From contig NZ_LN876587.1 of assembly GCF_001282725.1 (NCBI RefSeq), positions 1,483,695 to 1,547,694 of the forward strand: DNA of 64,000 bases. Direction: 5' to 3'. Each line of letters starts with the position of its first letter. Position 1 is the stretch's first letter. Origin of the DNA: Inediibacterium massiliense (GTDB lineage: Bacteria; Bacillota; Clostridia; Peptostreptococcales; Thermotaleaceae). A program made the position numbers and the translations under genes. The notes beneath the pieces were generated by a model. The model did no database searches. It saw only the letters and a program-made list of their open reading frames with translations, and was not told where the DNA came from. This document shows positions 45,274 to 54,101 of this stretch, in pieces.

Positions 45274-45705
45274 TTATACCATCATTTCTGCTCCTACCAA
45301 ATCCTTATATTGTTCATAGGCAAGATATAACAAAGAATGATCTTGAGGGTATGTAATTTTTTCTAAAGCTTCATCTATGTTGAAAAATCCCACTTCTTTA
45401 AATTCTAGATCTTCATTTAATTGGCAATTTGTATCTAGGGCACGCATCAAATACCAAGTAATCTGATTGCAAACAGGTTTTTGTCTTGTTAATGAAAAAA
45501 ATTCGTAACAAGTTTCTCCAACCGTCGAGATAATTGTTGCCTTTATACCCGTTTCTTCCATTACACGGTTTATGGCAACATCTCTTGAGAGATTCCCATT
45601 ACGAATTACTCCTTTAGGTAATACCCATTCATCTTTTTCATTTCTTAAAAGCAAAACCTTTTCCTCAAAGAATACTACGCCTCCCGCGCAATTTCTAAAA
45701 AGCAT
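45274..45705 (-). CDS. Nudix-fold protein with a degenerate nudix box
   Basis: 143 residues with clear nudix layout (CAGGVVFFEEKVLLLRNEK, WVLPKGVIRNG). In the box G-x5-E-x7-RE-U-x-EE-x-GU, Gly 32 and Glu 50-51 are kept, but the first Glu is Asn 38 and the RE pair is Asn-Arg (46-47). Two metal-relevant positions are therefore lost, and catalysis is doubtful or altered. ATG with GGGAGG eight bases upstream; own terminator. Confidence 0.82.
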   Translation of the reverse strand: MLFRNCAGGVVFFEEKVLLLRNEKDEWVLPKGVIRNGNLSRDVAINRVMEETGIKATIISTVGETCYEFFSLTRQKPVCNQITWYLMRALDTNCQLNEDLEFKEVGFFNIDEALEKITYPQDHSLLYLAYEQYKDLVGAEMMV

Positions 45706-45889
45706 GGGGCATGCCTCCCTTCATATTATATAACATTATCATATACTATATTTTTTTATTTTTCAAGACTATTCAGAAATTTTTATTTTTTCTTTAATAG
45801 TATTATATCTCTTTTATCACAAAACATGCATAATCTTTTCATAATTCAATTCTTTTTCACACATACTAATGAAGAATCCATTGGAGGTG

Positions 45890-46351
45890 ATGATCATTCA
45901 CATCATTTATCATTGTGTAGGAGGATGTCATTCTTCTTGTACTGCTGCTGCAATCCATTTAAATATGCTCCCTTTAGATCATATTCCAAAAGAATATGAC
46001 CTTTTAAATGTTCCTTTTTTTGATGCTCTAGAAAAAACAGATGCAGGCAAAATTATTTATAGAGGTACCGATGAATGGGGAAATTCAATATACACATTAG
46101 GTAGGCAATTTGTTCCACATATTGTACTCTCTTCTATTCTTGATACATGGAAAATATTGGCGCCTTCTAGTGAAAAACTTCTCCTTGTGAATACTATCCC
46201 CTGTGTAAATACTCTTATGCGTATTGGAGGATTTTCTTCTAGAAGATTACATTGGGTAAGATTTGGTAGGCCTATCGTAGCAAAAGGCACTATACAGGCT
46301 TATAAAAATATTATGAAAGTAGTAGAGGAAACTAAAAAAATCATTCATTAG
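45890..46351 (+). CDS. DUF3189 family protein
   Basis: About 153 residues of the DUF3189 family, common in spore-forming Firmicutes and of unknown function. It opens MIIHIIYHCVGGCHSSCTAA; the Cys/His-rich start may bind metal. The start is ambiguous: GGAGGTGAT lies only two bases before the ATG (45890) and eight bases before an ATT (45896) that would give the family-like MHIIYH. An upstream ATG (45869) has no ribosome site. The gene ends 11 nt into the convergent HEAT-repeat gene. Confidence 0.85.
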   Translation: MIIHIIYHCVGGCHSSCTAAAIHLNMLPLDHIPKEYDLLNVPFFDALEKTDAGKIIYRGTDEWGNSIYTLGRQFVPHIVLSSILDTWKILAPSSEKLLLVNTIPCVNTLMRIGGFSSRRLHWVRFGRPIVAKGTIQAYKNIMKVVEETKKIIH

Positions 46352-46368
46352 ATTTTTTTAGTTTCCTC
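46325..46368. terminator. 18-bp inverted repeat in two convergent coding ends
   Basis: GAGGAAACTAAAAAAATC (46325-46342) and its exact complement (46351-46368) flank an 8-nt loop. Each arm encodes the last residues of one gene, and the T-run inside the stem can act as terminator tail on both strands. Confidence 0.75.
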
Positions 46369-47012
46369 TCAATATGTTCAATGGCTTCATAAAATGCTTT
46401 TTTAACATAATCTTTTTCATTAGGATTATGAATCAATCTTTCTAATCTCATCTTAGATTGTTCATTTCCAATTTTGCCCAAAGCTTTTGCGGCATATTGA
46501 CGTACTTGGGGTTTTTTATCCAATAAAGCTTTATGTAAATAAAAGATTCCTTTTTCATCTCCAAGTTTATACAAAGCTGAGCAAACCATTCTTCTTACAT
46601 TTCCATGAGGATGGTTTATATCTTTGTATAAAATTTTAGACAATGGTAAAAGTCCTAGCTCTCCAATAATCCAAATTAAAACTGCTTTGTCTTCTGCATT
46701 ATTAATTCTTTCATAGGAATAATAAATTTTTTTACCTAAATACTTTCTTTCATCTACTGACATATTTTCTATTAATTTAATTCTCTCATCTTTACTAGCC
46801 TCAAGCATTTTTTCTAAAATAGATTTTTCATAATCTTTTATTTGAAGCTGTTCTGTCTTTGCTAAAATAATTTCTTTTTTCACTTGTTCTTCGCTCATTC
46901 TTCTAATCTTAGCAATCAAATCAATGCTTTTTCCTTCTTTATATAAAAGATAAGTAATCCTATAATCTTTAGCAAAATCTATACCTTCCCATAGACTTGT
47001 GAGATCTTTCAT
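46341..47012 (-). CDS. HEAT-repeat protein
   Basis: 223 residues. The N-terminal half has an HTH-like look (GKSIDLIAKIRRMSEEQVKKEI). The C-terminal half (about 100-215) holds PBS-lyase/HEAT-like repeats, e.g. NVRRMVCSALYKLGDEKGI and QVRQYAAKALGKIGNEQSK, forming a superhelical binding scaffold. It starts 5 nt after the hflX stop, so it shares that transcript. Partner unknown. Confidence 0.82.
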   Translation of the reverse strand: MKDLTSLWEGIDFAKDYRITYLLYKEGKSIDLIAKIRRMSEEQVKKEIILAKTEQLQIKDYEKSILEKMLEASKDERIKLIENMSVDERKYLGKKIYYSYERINNAEDKAVLIWIIGELGLLPLSKILYKDINHPHGNVRRMVCSALYKLGDEKGIFYLHKALLDKKPQVRQYAAKALGKIGNEQSKMRLERLIHNPNEKDYVKKAFYEAIEHIERKLKKSNE

Positions 47013-47017
47013 ATCTT

Positions 47018-48298
47018 TTACTCCTCTAAAATATATCCTTTGTACTTATTATAATCAGCAGGGCCTAAACAAGTTATAATATAAACTCCATCTTCTCTAT
47101 ATTCTCTTTGTTCTACCTTTGTTTTATCACAAAGATAAGATACGATTTGCCCTTGATCATAAGGAAGAAGCATTTGCACCTTTTTCATATGAAGAAATAA
47201 CTTTTCTTTTATGAGATTTATAAGATCGTCCATTCCCAATCCTTTTAATGCAGACAGATGAATAGCATCTTCTCTTTGAAATAGCATTTTATCATCTATT
47301 TGATCTATCTTATTGAATACTAAAATAGTAGGTTTTTCTTTCACTTCTAATTCTTTTAAAACTTTCTCCGTTACCTCTAATTGCATATTAAAATCATCAT
47401 TTGTAGCATCTACTACATGAATCAATAAATCTGCGTCCTGCGCTTCTTCTAATGTTGCTTTAAAAGCATTCACAAGCGCATGAGGAAGTTTACTTACAAA
47501 TCCTACTGTATCAATCAAAATAAATTCTTCTTTAGTTGGAAGTATAATTTTTCTATGGGCTGTATCTAGTGTTGCAAAGAGCATATTTTTTACATATACT
47601 TCTTTTTCTTCTATAGTACCTGATATTTTCATAAATTCATTCATCAAAGTAGATTTTCCTGCATTAGTATATCCAACTAATGCTACTATGGGAATTTCAT
47701 TTTTCTGTCTTTGTTTTCTTTGAATTTGCCTATTTTTCTTTACTTCTTCAAGCTCTTTTTTTATATCATGAATTCGACCTAATATATGTCTTCGATCTAA
47801 TTCAAGTTTTTTCTCTCCTGGACCTCTTGCTCCTATCCCCGCACCTGTTTTAGATAAAGATTTTCCAAGTCCTACAAGTCTAGGTAATCTATATTGAAGT
47901 TGAGCCAATTCCACTTGTAGCTTTCCTTCTTTAGATTGAGCCCTTTGTGCAAATATATCTAAAATCAAAATGGTTCTATCAATGACTGTTACATTTATAG
48001 CCTCTTCAAGATTTCTAATTTGCGCACCTGAAAGTTCATCATTAAAAATGACCAAATTGGCATCCATCTCATCACAAAGGATTTTAATCTCCTCAACTTT
48101 TCCTTTTCCAATGTAAAAGGCCACATCCACTTTTTGTTTGTTTTGTATCATCTCATGAAGCACTTTTGCTCCTGCTGCTTGTGCCAATTCTTGTAATTCT
48201 TTCATTGAGCTTTCAATATTTATTTCTTTATTACTTCCTGTACTCATTCCTACTAATATAGCCTTTTGTTCTATAACTTCTAATATTTCATTCTCCAT
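47018..48298 (-). CDS. hflX: Ribosome-associated GTPase HflX
   Basis: 426 residues. HflX splits stalled or hibernating ribosomes. The N-terminal glycine-rich domain ends in [12 protein letters not shown], then the GTPase domain has G1 [10 protein letters not shown]3 DTVGF and G4 NKID. The frame is open to 48361, but the ATG at 48298 (MENEIL) fits family length and has GGTGAT just before it. Co-transcribed with the HEAT gene. Confidence 0.93.
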   Translation of the reverse strand: MENEILEVIEQKAILVGMSTGSNKEINIESSMKELQELAQAAGAKVLHEMIQNKQKVDVAFYIGKGKVEEIKILCDEMDANLVIFNDELSGAQIRNLEEAINVTVIDRTILILDIFAQRAQSKEGKLQVELAQLQYRLPRLVGLGKSLSKTGAGIGARGPGEKKLELDRRHILGRIHDIKKELEEVKKNRQIQRKQRQKNEIPIVALVGYTNAGKSTLMNEFMKISGTIEEKEVYVKNMLFATLDTAHRKIILPTKEEFILIDTVGFVSKLPHALVNAFKATLEEAQDADLLIHVVDATNDDFNMQLEVTEKVLKELEVKEKPTILVFNKIDQIDDKMLFQREDAIHLSALKGLGMDDLINLIKEKLFLHMKKVQMLLPYDQGQIVSYLCDKTKVEQREYREDGVYIITCLGPADYNKYKGYILEE

Positions 48299-48377
48299 AC
48301 AATCACCAACCTTATTTTGTTCTATCTCTTTATTATAAACGATTCTAAGAAGATCTTGCATATATTTTAAAAGAAAA

Positions 48378-48402
48378 AAGACCGAGATTTTATCTCGATC
48401 TT
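48378..48402 (-). terminator. Terminator of the NSS transporter gene
   Basis: AAGACCGAGAT / ATCTCGATCTT stem with one mismatch; on the minus strand it runs into TTTTTTCTTTT. Confidence 0.85.
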
Positions 48403-49753
48403 ATAAAAAGGAACGAACCATTACAATTAAAATAGCTACAGGTCCTACATATTTTACTAAAAATGACCATATTCCAGCCCACTGAAATGAAATTTTTCCA
48501 TTATTTCTCACTTCTTTTATAGCTTTTTCTGTTCCCCAAATCCAACCTACAAATATACACAACAAAAATCCTCCTAAAGGAAGCAATACATTACTTGCAA
48601 TAAAATCAAATGTATCGAAAAATCCTCTCCCAGGTAAAATAGTAATATGCGACCATGGTCCAAAAGATAAAGTAGCTGGAATTCCTAATAAAAATATAAT
48701 CAACGAAGTCAATAAAGTAGCAATCTTTCTATTTATCTTCCATTCATCTACTACATAAGCTACAATAACTTCTAGCATAGAAATAGAAGAAGATAAAGCA
48801 GCAAACAATACAAGTAAGAAAAACATTACTTCAAAAATAGATCCTAAGGGCATCTTTGCAAAAACTGCTGGAAAAGTAACAAATATAAGCCCCGGTCCTG
48901 AAGATGGATCAAATCCAAAGGCAAATACTGCTGGAAGTACTGCAAGTCCAGCTAAAATTGCAACTCCCGTGTCAATAAGGGGAATAATAATAGAACTTTG
49001 TGGAATATTAGAGTCTTTTCCTAAATAGCTTCCATAGGTAATCATACATCCCATTCCTAAACTTAAAGAAAAAAATACTTGTCCTAATGCATCTAATACT
49101 ACACCTATTGTAACTTTAGAAAAGTCAGGAACTAATAAATATTTAATACCCTCACTAGCTCCAGGAAGAGTCATAGAACGAATAGCTAATATTATAATAA
49201 TAACAAAAAGTCCTGGCATAAAAATCTTATTAGACTTTTCAATTCCTCCTCCTACTCCACCTAATACAATGAGTAAAGTAGCAAGCATAAAAAGTCCATG
49301 AAACAAAATTGGTTCCGTTGTCCCTGTAATCAATTTTTCAAACATCATTCCAAGAGCTTGTCCATCTGTAACATGTAAAGCTCCTGTGAAAGACTTCATA
49401 GTATAATTAATAACCCATCCTCCAATTACACTATAAAATGAGAGAATTAAAAAAGCGGCCACCACACCTAAGCTGCCTACCCATGCCCAGCTTTTTCTTA
49501 TTTTTCTATATGCACCTATTGCATTGAGTTGAGTCGCTCTTCCTAATGTAATTTCTGCAAGCATCAATGTAAAACCTACTAAAAATAGTATAATAAAATA
49601 AATGAGTACAAAAGCTCCTCCACCGTTTTTTCCTGCTATATATGGAAATTTCCATAGATTTCCCAATCCTACTGCCGATCCAGCAGCTGCCAAAATAAAT
49701 CCAAGCTTAGATCCCCATTGTTCTCTTGGTTGTCCTTCATTTACATTTGACAT
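48401..49753 (-). CDS. Sodium-dependent transporter, NSS (SNF) family
   Basis: 450 residues, about eleven to twelve helices, LeuT fold. The hallmark first helix reads GFILAAAGSAVGLGNLWKFPY, broken here at the unwound Gly region (about residues 16-36), with GGGAF after it. These carriers import amino acids or amines with Na+; the substrate is not clear. The frame is open to 49828 but ATG 49753 has AAAGGAGG seven bases upstream. Confidence 0.93.
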   Translation of the reverse strand: MSNVNEGQPREQWGSKLGFILAAAGSAVGLGNLWKFPYIAGKNGGGAFVLIYFIILFLVGFTLMLAEITLGRATQLNAIGAYRKIRKSWAWVGSLGVVAAFLILSFYSVIGGWVINYTMKSFTGALHVTDGQALGMMFEKLITGTTEPILFHGLFMLATLLIVLGGVGGGIEKSNKIFMPGLFVIIIILAIRSMTLPGASEGIKYLLVPDFSKVTIGVVLDALGQVFFSLSLGMGCMITYGSYLGKDSNIPQSSIIIPLIDTGVAILAGLAVLPAVFAFGFDPSSGPGLIFVTFPAVFAKMPLGSIFEVMFFLLVLFAALSSSISMLEVIVAYVVDEWKINRKIATLLTSLIIFLLGIPATLSFGPWSHITILPGRGFFDTFDFIASNVLLPLGGFLLCIFVGWIWGTEKAIKEVRNNGKISFQWAGIWSFLVKYVGPVAILIVMVRSFL

Positions 49754-49926
49754 CTTATTCCTCCTTTTTCTATTTGGAAAATCTTTTATAATTATCCTTG
49801 CAATTTTTAGACATTTTTCGACTTGCATTGATATATTATATTATACGAATTATATTTTTTCAATATGCAATAAAATATTTTCAACTTCCAATTTATTCAA
49901 TTATATGATTTTTTAAAAATTAATAC

Positions 49927-49967
49927 AAAGCTCTCATTCCACTTAAATAAGAATGAGAGCTTTTATT
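49927..49967 (-). terminator. Terminator of yunB
   Basis: AAAGCTCTCATTC / GAATGAGAGCTTT, a 13-bp perfect stem with an 11-nt loop, 14 nt after the yunB stop. Confidence 0.85.
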
Positions 49968-49980
49968 TTTATAATCTTCA

Positions 49981-50667
49981 TTATTTTCCCATACCATTTG
50001 GAGCTAAATTTAGCATTTGATCTTTTGGTACAAAAATATAATTTTCTGGAACTTTTCCTACAATAACAGTTTCTGCAACAGGTACAGAAGTTTGAACCAT
50101 TGCCGCTTTTGAAGAAAAAGGAACAATAATTCTCACTTGTGTCTTTACTACAAGATAAATTTTATGTCTTGTTTGGTTAATACCAGAATGTTCAAATTCC
50201 GTTTTAAAATTTACATTGACCATTCCAATGGGAGTAACATTGATATTAATCCTTGGCCCATATTTTGCAAGAATTTGACTTCCAAACACCGTCCCTAAAG
50301 GAACACTTACATTAGATGTTTTAATTTGACGAATATTGTCTTGAACCGTCAAAGCTACTTCGGAGGCAATTTTATTCATCATAATAGTATTGGCCTGCAT
50401 CATAGTCACATTTCCTTCATTATCTGTTCTTATAGAAATTAAATCCTGATATTTAATTTCCTCAGAAATTTTAGAATTTATTGATTCATTAATAGCTCTT
50501 GTTGCAATCTCTCTTGCTTTTACCTCTGCTATTGCTAAAAAAGCAGGCTTAATTTTTGTATCAATTAATAAGAATCCATATATAAGTACTAAAAAAATAA
50601 GTATGATACTTATAAACGCTTTTAAGCTGCTTTTTATTTTTCTTTGACCATATCTTCTATAACGCAA
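49981..50667 (-). CDS. yunB: Sporulation protein YunB
   Basis: A 228-residue YunB, a mother-cell sporulation protein under sigma-E in Bacillus subtilis; molecular role unknown. A basic N-terminus is followed by one membrane helix (about 16-36) and an exported domain (MQANTIMMNKIASEVALTVQ, then GQ-like VSVPLGTVFGSQIL and RININVTPIG). TTG start with AAGGGGGTGAT upstream. That ribosome site is inside a hairpin (50669-50712), and the same 5' region is duplicated twice in the island to the right. Confidence 0.92.
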   Translation of the reverse strand: MRYRRYGQRKIKSSLKAFISIILIFLVLIYGFLLIDTKIKPAFLAIAEVKAREIATRAINESINSKISEEIKYQDLISIRTDNEGNVTMMQANTIMMNKIASEVALTVQDNIRQIKTSNVSVPLGTVFGSQILAKYGPRININVTPIGMVNVNFKTEFEHSGINQTRHKIYLVVKTQVRIIVPFSSKAAMVQTSVPVAETVIVGKVPENYIFVPKDQMLNLAPNGMGK

Positions 50668-50757
50668 AAAATCACCCCCTTCTTATATAAATATGATAAA
50701 GGTAGGTGATTTAGTTACAATTTTAATTTGGTTTGTATTTAATACGCAATATAAGAA
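50668..50757 (-). repeat. yunB-leader hairpin repeat, copy A
   Basis: The stem AAATCACC / GGTGATTT (50669-50676 with 50705-50712) spans the yunB Shine-Dalgarno, so pairing would hide it. The block continues TAGTTACAATTTTAATTTGG and ends near ATATAAGAAG. Four further copies: 53065, 53955, 59615 and 61932. Confidence 0.85.
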
Positions 50758-50792
50758 GTATACGTATTTACTTCAATATGTTTCTATTATTC

Positions 50793-51242
50793 TTATATGA
50801 ATTCTGTTACTTTATCTATAAAGAGTATGCCATCTAAATGATCAATTTCATGGCATAAACACTTTGCTAAATCGCCTTCTCCAGTTATAGTAAATTTCAT
50901 TCCTTTTTCATTCAATGCTTTTACTTTCACCCTTTTAGGTCTTATTAGTTTGCCCCATTTATTTGGAATGCTCAAGCACCCTTCTACAACCTTTTGCTTT
51001 CCTTCAATTTCAACTATTTCTGGATTGATCAGATATATGATCCCCTCACCCATATCTATTACAACAACTCTTTTTAAAACACCAACCTGTGGTGCTGCTA
51101 GCGCGGCTCCATTTTCTGTATTATGCAATGTTTCTTCCATATCTTTAAGTAAAGTTAAAGTTCTATCATCAATCTTTTCTACCTGTCTACATTTTTTTCT
51201 TAATATATCATCGCCTAAAATTCGAATATTCCTTAATGCCAT
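50793..51242 (-). CDS. def: Peptide deformylase
   Basis: A 149-residue metallohydrolase removing the formyl group from nascent proteins. The three signatures are present: [17 protein letters not shown] with the metal Cys, and CHEIDHLDG with two metal His and the catalytic Glu. The ATG at 51242 has GGAGG eight bases upstream; an open frame extends to 51263. It is the last core gene before the accessory island and lies upstream of yunB on the same strand. Confidence 0.95.
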   Translation of the reverse strand: MALRNIRILGDDILRKKCRQVEKIDDRTLTLLKDMEETLHNTENGAALAAPQVGVLKRVVVIDMGEGIIYLINPEIVEIEGKQKVVEGCLSIPNKWGKLIRPKRVKVKALNEKGMKFTITGEGDLAKCLCHEIDHLDGILFIDKVTEFI

Positions 51243-51521
51243 TTGATAAACCTCCATTTTCAAAGATTATTCTTTTTATCATTTACCCACCTATCTTGTT
51301 ATTGAACAAGAAATTACTATTATGTAACATGTATTTATAATATCTTAATATTACAAATAACGCAGCTATACTATTAGACCAAATTTTATTATTTCTCAAT
51401 TGTATTTTTAACTTCAAGACTCTTATCTTAAGCTTACATATACAAAAACTATTTTCTTGCTTTCCTTAATTAACAATCTATTATATTCCCTCACCCAATC
51501 CTGTTAAAAATTCAGAAACAG

Positions 51522-52715
51522 CTATATATGATATATGTATCTACTTATAATAGAATTTCCTACAATAATTATAGTTGCTAGTATAATTTTAAAGCATCCT
51601 ATTTTTTCATGATAAACAACAAACTTTCCTTCTTCATCCCATTTTGTTTTTCCTCTATCAATTAATCTATTATACGATTTAATATTAGTGATAATTGTAA
51701 CAAAAGGGATCATTAATCCTTCTCCATAAAGTAGTACAAAGCTCCCCCTTTTCAAGGCTTCTATAAACAGTAATCTATTTCCATTAGTATCACGAATATG
51801 TATCTTAAAAATCCACTTACCTAAAGTATATCCACATTTCGATAGTAACAAAGCTTCTATAAAAACCCAAATCGTGTAACTTAATAAACTATTAATAGTC
51901 CCCCAAGCAAATGAACTGATCCATTTTGTAATTGGTGATGAAATACGCAATTCAATATATCTAACAATTGTTAACCATATCATAATATCAATTGTACGTG
52001 CCCAAAACCTTACCCATGGTCGTATTTGGCTACATTCTTCATCATCAGTTAAACCCTTTCTGATTAAATTACCTCGTTTAGCAATTTTTTTATATGTAAT
52101 TTCATTGTCAGCTTCTAGTAAAGAAATTGTATCATTAGATATATTTTTATTTGCTACAGTATCTAAAACCCCATTAAAGTTTGTTTTTATAGTATTTTCA
52201 TTCATCCCAACTGAAGTCATTTCAATTAGACAGTATGCCATATACTTTTCTTTTCCAAGTTGTTGCAGTTGCCTGTTATTAATGTAAAAACCTAACCATT
52301 CGTCCCATTCACAATATTTTACTATAATCTTTTCTCCAGTTTTAATATCCTCACAAAATACTGTATCATCATCCACATCTATAAAAATCCTTATTTTGTC
52401 CTGTTGTTTTGGTATTATTGTAAGTAGCCTATCAAAAATAATATAATAATTATTGATACTTTCTTGAATATTAGGGTAAAGTTCAATGATTGCCTTCTCT
52501 AGGTCTTCATATTCAATACAATCAATAACATATTTTAGCGTAGTATTTTTAGCCTCCCATATGTTTTTACCATACCTTCCTACTAACTCATTTTTTGCTA
52601 TTTCAATAACTTCTTCCTCATAATCACCATATTCAATAAAAACTATATTTCTAAGCTTATCATCGTTTAAAGTACTCATCTTTTCCTTTATTCTTTCTAT
52701 ATCAACTGTCACCAT
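51522..52715 (-). CDS. RDD-domain membrane protein with N-terminal soluble domain
   Basis: 397 residues. Residues about 1-45 (MSTLNDDKLRNIVFIEYGDY) and up to about 225 form a soluble, acidic part of unknown function. The C-terminal RDD membrane domain (about 230-390, RPWVRFWARTIDIMIWL with conserved Arg and Asp, GYTLGKWIFKI) has four or so helices. RDD proteins are poorly known, some linked to ion transport. First gene of the island after def; no partner visible. ATG with GAGGGG upstream. Confidence 0.75.
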   Translation of the reverse strand: MVTVDIERIKEKMSTLNDDKLRNIVFIEYGDYEEEVIEIAKNELVGRYGKNIWEAKNTTLKYVIDCIEYEDLEKAIIELYPNIQESINNYYIIFDRLLTIIPKQQDKIRIFIDVDDDTVFCEDIKTGEKIIVKYCEWDEWLGFYINNRQLQQLGKEKYMAYCLIEMTSVGMNENTIKTNFNGVLDTVANKNISNDTISLLEADNEITYKKIAKRGNLIRKGLTDDEECSQIRPWVRFWARTIDIMIWLTIVRYIELRISSPITKWISSFAWGTINSLLSYTIWVFIEALLLSKCGYTLGKWIFKIHIRDTNGNRLLFIEALKRGSFVLLYGEGLMIPFVTIITNIKSYNRLIDRGKTKWDEEGKFVVYHEKIGCFKIILATIIIVGNSIISRYIYHI

Positions 52716-52886
52716 TTATTCCCCTCACTCTATTTAAAAAATTAATAGGCATGCTCAGTAGAATACATTTAAACTTCCATTCAATCAAATACATAAAGAA
52801 AACTTTAGTATTGTTCTTGATAATATTTTACATATTTTTCTATTATATTCTATAAAGCCACAATCTTTCCCTTTAAATTTAGCCAA

Positions 52887-52974
52887 GTTTATATGCTTGT
52901 CCATCTATCCCTCCATAAAAAAGCAACCCATTTTCAATCAACCCCATAGCGCACCCTAATCCTAAAAGTAACCA
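52887..52974. repeat. Second dispersed repeat (ATG..GGACAAGCA), decayed copy
   Basis: On the minus strand a T-run, ATG, GGAGGGATAGAT and GGACAAGCAT match parallel blocks at about 53925-53955, 59375-59405, 59772-59800 and 61903-61930. Nothing else was found in the 259-nt gap 52716-52974. Confidence 0.55.
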
Positions 52975-53064
52975 TTAACTCACAGACGGGTCTACCTCTG
53001 CTATCGCTATAAATGCTTTCAAGCTACCTTTGGTTTTCCTACGGCGGTATCTCCTATAACGCAA
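52975..53064 (-). pseudogene. Truncated yunB copy B with internal deletion
   Basis: TTG-started 29-codon remnant that begins like YunB (MRYRRY, then KGSLKAFI), skips the membrane helix in frame, resumes at AIAEV and ends DPSVS. The yunB ribosome site and hairpin (53065-53109) precede it. The DPSVS ending equals that of the other copy (NPSVS), so both come from one already truncated ancestor. Confidence 0.8.
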
Positions 53065-53109
53065 AAATCACCCCCCTTCTTATATCAATATGATAAAGGT
53101 AGGTGATTT
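53065..53109 (-). repeat. yunB-leader hairpin repeat, copy B
   Basis: AAATCACC / GGTGATTT arms at 53065-53072 and 53102-53109, with the purine-rich ribosome site between. Similar to copy A over the hairpin; after it, the sequence diverges (TAATGATTATTTATAG). Confidence 0.8.
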
Positions 53110-53188
53110 AATGATTATTTATAGAGAAAATATATTTTTACCACCAATACAACTATTACATAGCATGTATATTATATTTATAAGGCAG

Positions 53189-53575
53189 TTATTTTTTATA
53201 CATTTCTAATTCTACTAAATCTATAATAACTCCTGCATTTCTCAAAAAATCTAATCCCAATAATCCGTTTACTCGCTCTTGTGGATCTATTTCTCCAAAA
53301 TCTATATTCATATCTTTCAATGATATATCTTCACATTCTATCTTATCTATTCTCTTTCTAACCGAGTAACACACTTTTCCACCATATCCAGATGCTTTTA
53401 CGATTTTGTCTTCAGCAGATAAACCAATTTCCATTTCTTCTAAATACTTCGGGTCTATAATTGTATGATATGCTCCCGTATCTACTATCATATCCTTTAC
53501 TTCTACTGATTTTCCTTGATGTAATAGATTTATTGTTATATATAATAATCCGTCCTTAAGCCTTAATCTTATCAT
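53189..53575 (-). CDS. Retropepsin-like aspartic protease
   Basis: A 128-residue single-domain pepsin-like protease, active as a dimer in this class. Catalytic IVDTGAYHTII (Asp 32, Thr, Gly), a flap-like ASGYGG near residue 63, and the second conserved GLLGLDFLRNAGV near 104. It follows the 81-residue gene by 1 nt, a two-gene unit I recognise from other Firmicutes; the cellular substrate is unknown. Fragments of this gene recur at 61530 and 62841. Confidence 0.85.
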   Translation of the reverse strand: MIRLRLKDGLLYITINLLHQGKSVEVKDMIVDTGAYHTIIDPKYLEEMEIGLSAEDKIVKASGYGGKVCYSVRKRIDKIECEDISLKDMNIDFGEIDPQERVNGLLGLDFLRNAGVIIDLVELEMYKK

Positions 53576-53576
53576 A

Positions 53577-53822
53577 CTATATACCCCTTCTTATTCCTAC
53601 GTTCTTTACTATCTCTATTATAATTTTTTCATTTTTTGTACTGTAAACTATTTGATTACCCTTCCCCTTAAAAAATTCTTCCATAGCTTCATTTTCATCA
53701 GTAATTACTTTTATAAATGCTACCTCATCAACATACTCTTTTCCGTTTTCAATGTGGGATTCTAAAATTTGAATCTTTACAAATTGATCTGGGCACATTT
53801 CTCTTACCTCTTGCCACTTCAA
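53577..53822 (-). CDS. Small partner protein of the retropepsin
   Basis: 81 residues, no named family. It starts MKWQEVREMCPDQFVKI (TTG start, AAGGAGAG six bases upstream), contains EYVDEVAFIKVITDENEAME and ends near the retropepsin start with 1 nt between. Tight spacing argues for coupled translation and joint function, e.g. inhibitor, substrate or adaptor; none is shown. A shortened copy lies at 61621-61797. Confidence 0.78.
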   Translation of the reverse strand: MKWQEVREMCPDQFVKIQILESHIENGKEYVDEVAFIKVITDENEAMEEFFKGKGNQIVYSTKNEKIIIEIVKNVGIRRGI

Positions 53823-53856
53823 TAGAATCTCTCCTTCCTTAGTTATATTTATTTTA

Positions 53857-53865
53857 ATTATATCA
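53857..53865 (-). promoter_or_regulatory. Extended -10 promoter of the retropepsin pair
   Basis: Minus-strand TGATATAAT (TGnTATAAT), about 35 nt before the TTG start, no clear -35. The copy upstream of 61797 has one change (TGATATAATC context kept). Confidence 0.5.
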
Positions 53866-53954
53866 CTGATAAATCAAAATATCCTCACAATTCTAAACTG
53901 ATATATACACGCTTTCCCTTCAATTATCTCTGCTTGTCCATTCCTCCCCATAAA

Positions 53955-53998
53955 AAATCACCCTCTTCATATATAAATATGTTTCATAGGGGTGATTT
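53955..53998 (-). repeat. Hairpin repeat, copy D
   Basis: AAATCACCC / GGGTGATTT type arms, followed on the minus strand by TTTTTTATGGGGAGGAATGG and GACAAGCAGAG. About 130 nt upstream of the retropepsin pair. A reading frame of 25 codons from that ATG is probably not a gene. Confidence 0.75.
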
Positions 53999-54101
53999 AG
54001 TGATTATTGATCATAAAAACATGAAAATTTATTTCATACTATTTACAATTCTTCTTTGATAGCATATCCCATTGATGTATACCCTTTTAATCTTCCATAA
54101 T

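Noticed and set aside
53925-53975. 25-codon leader peptide after hairpin copy D
   Set aside because: Copy E ends earlier and the other copies stop within three codons, so selection for coding is unlikely.
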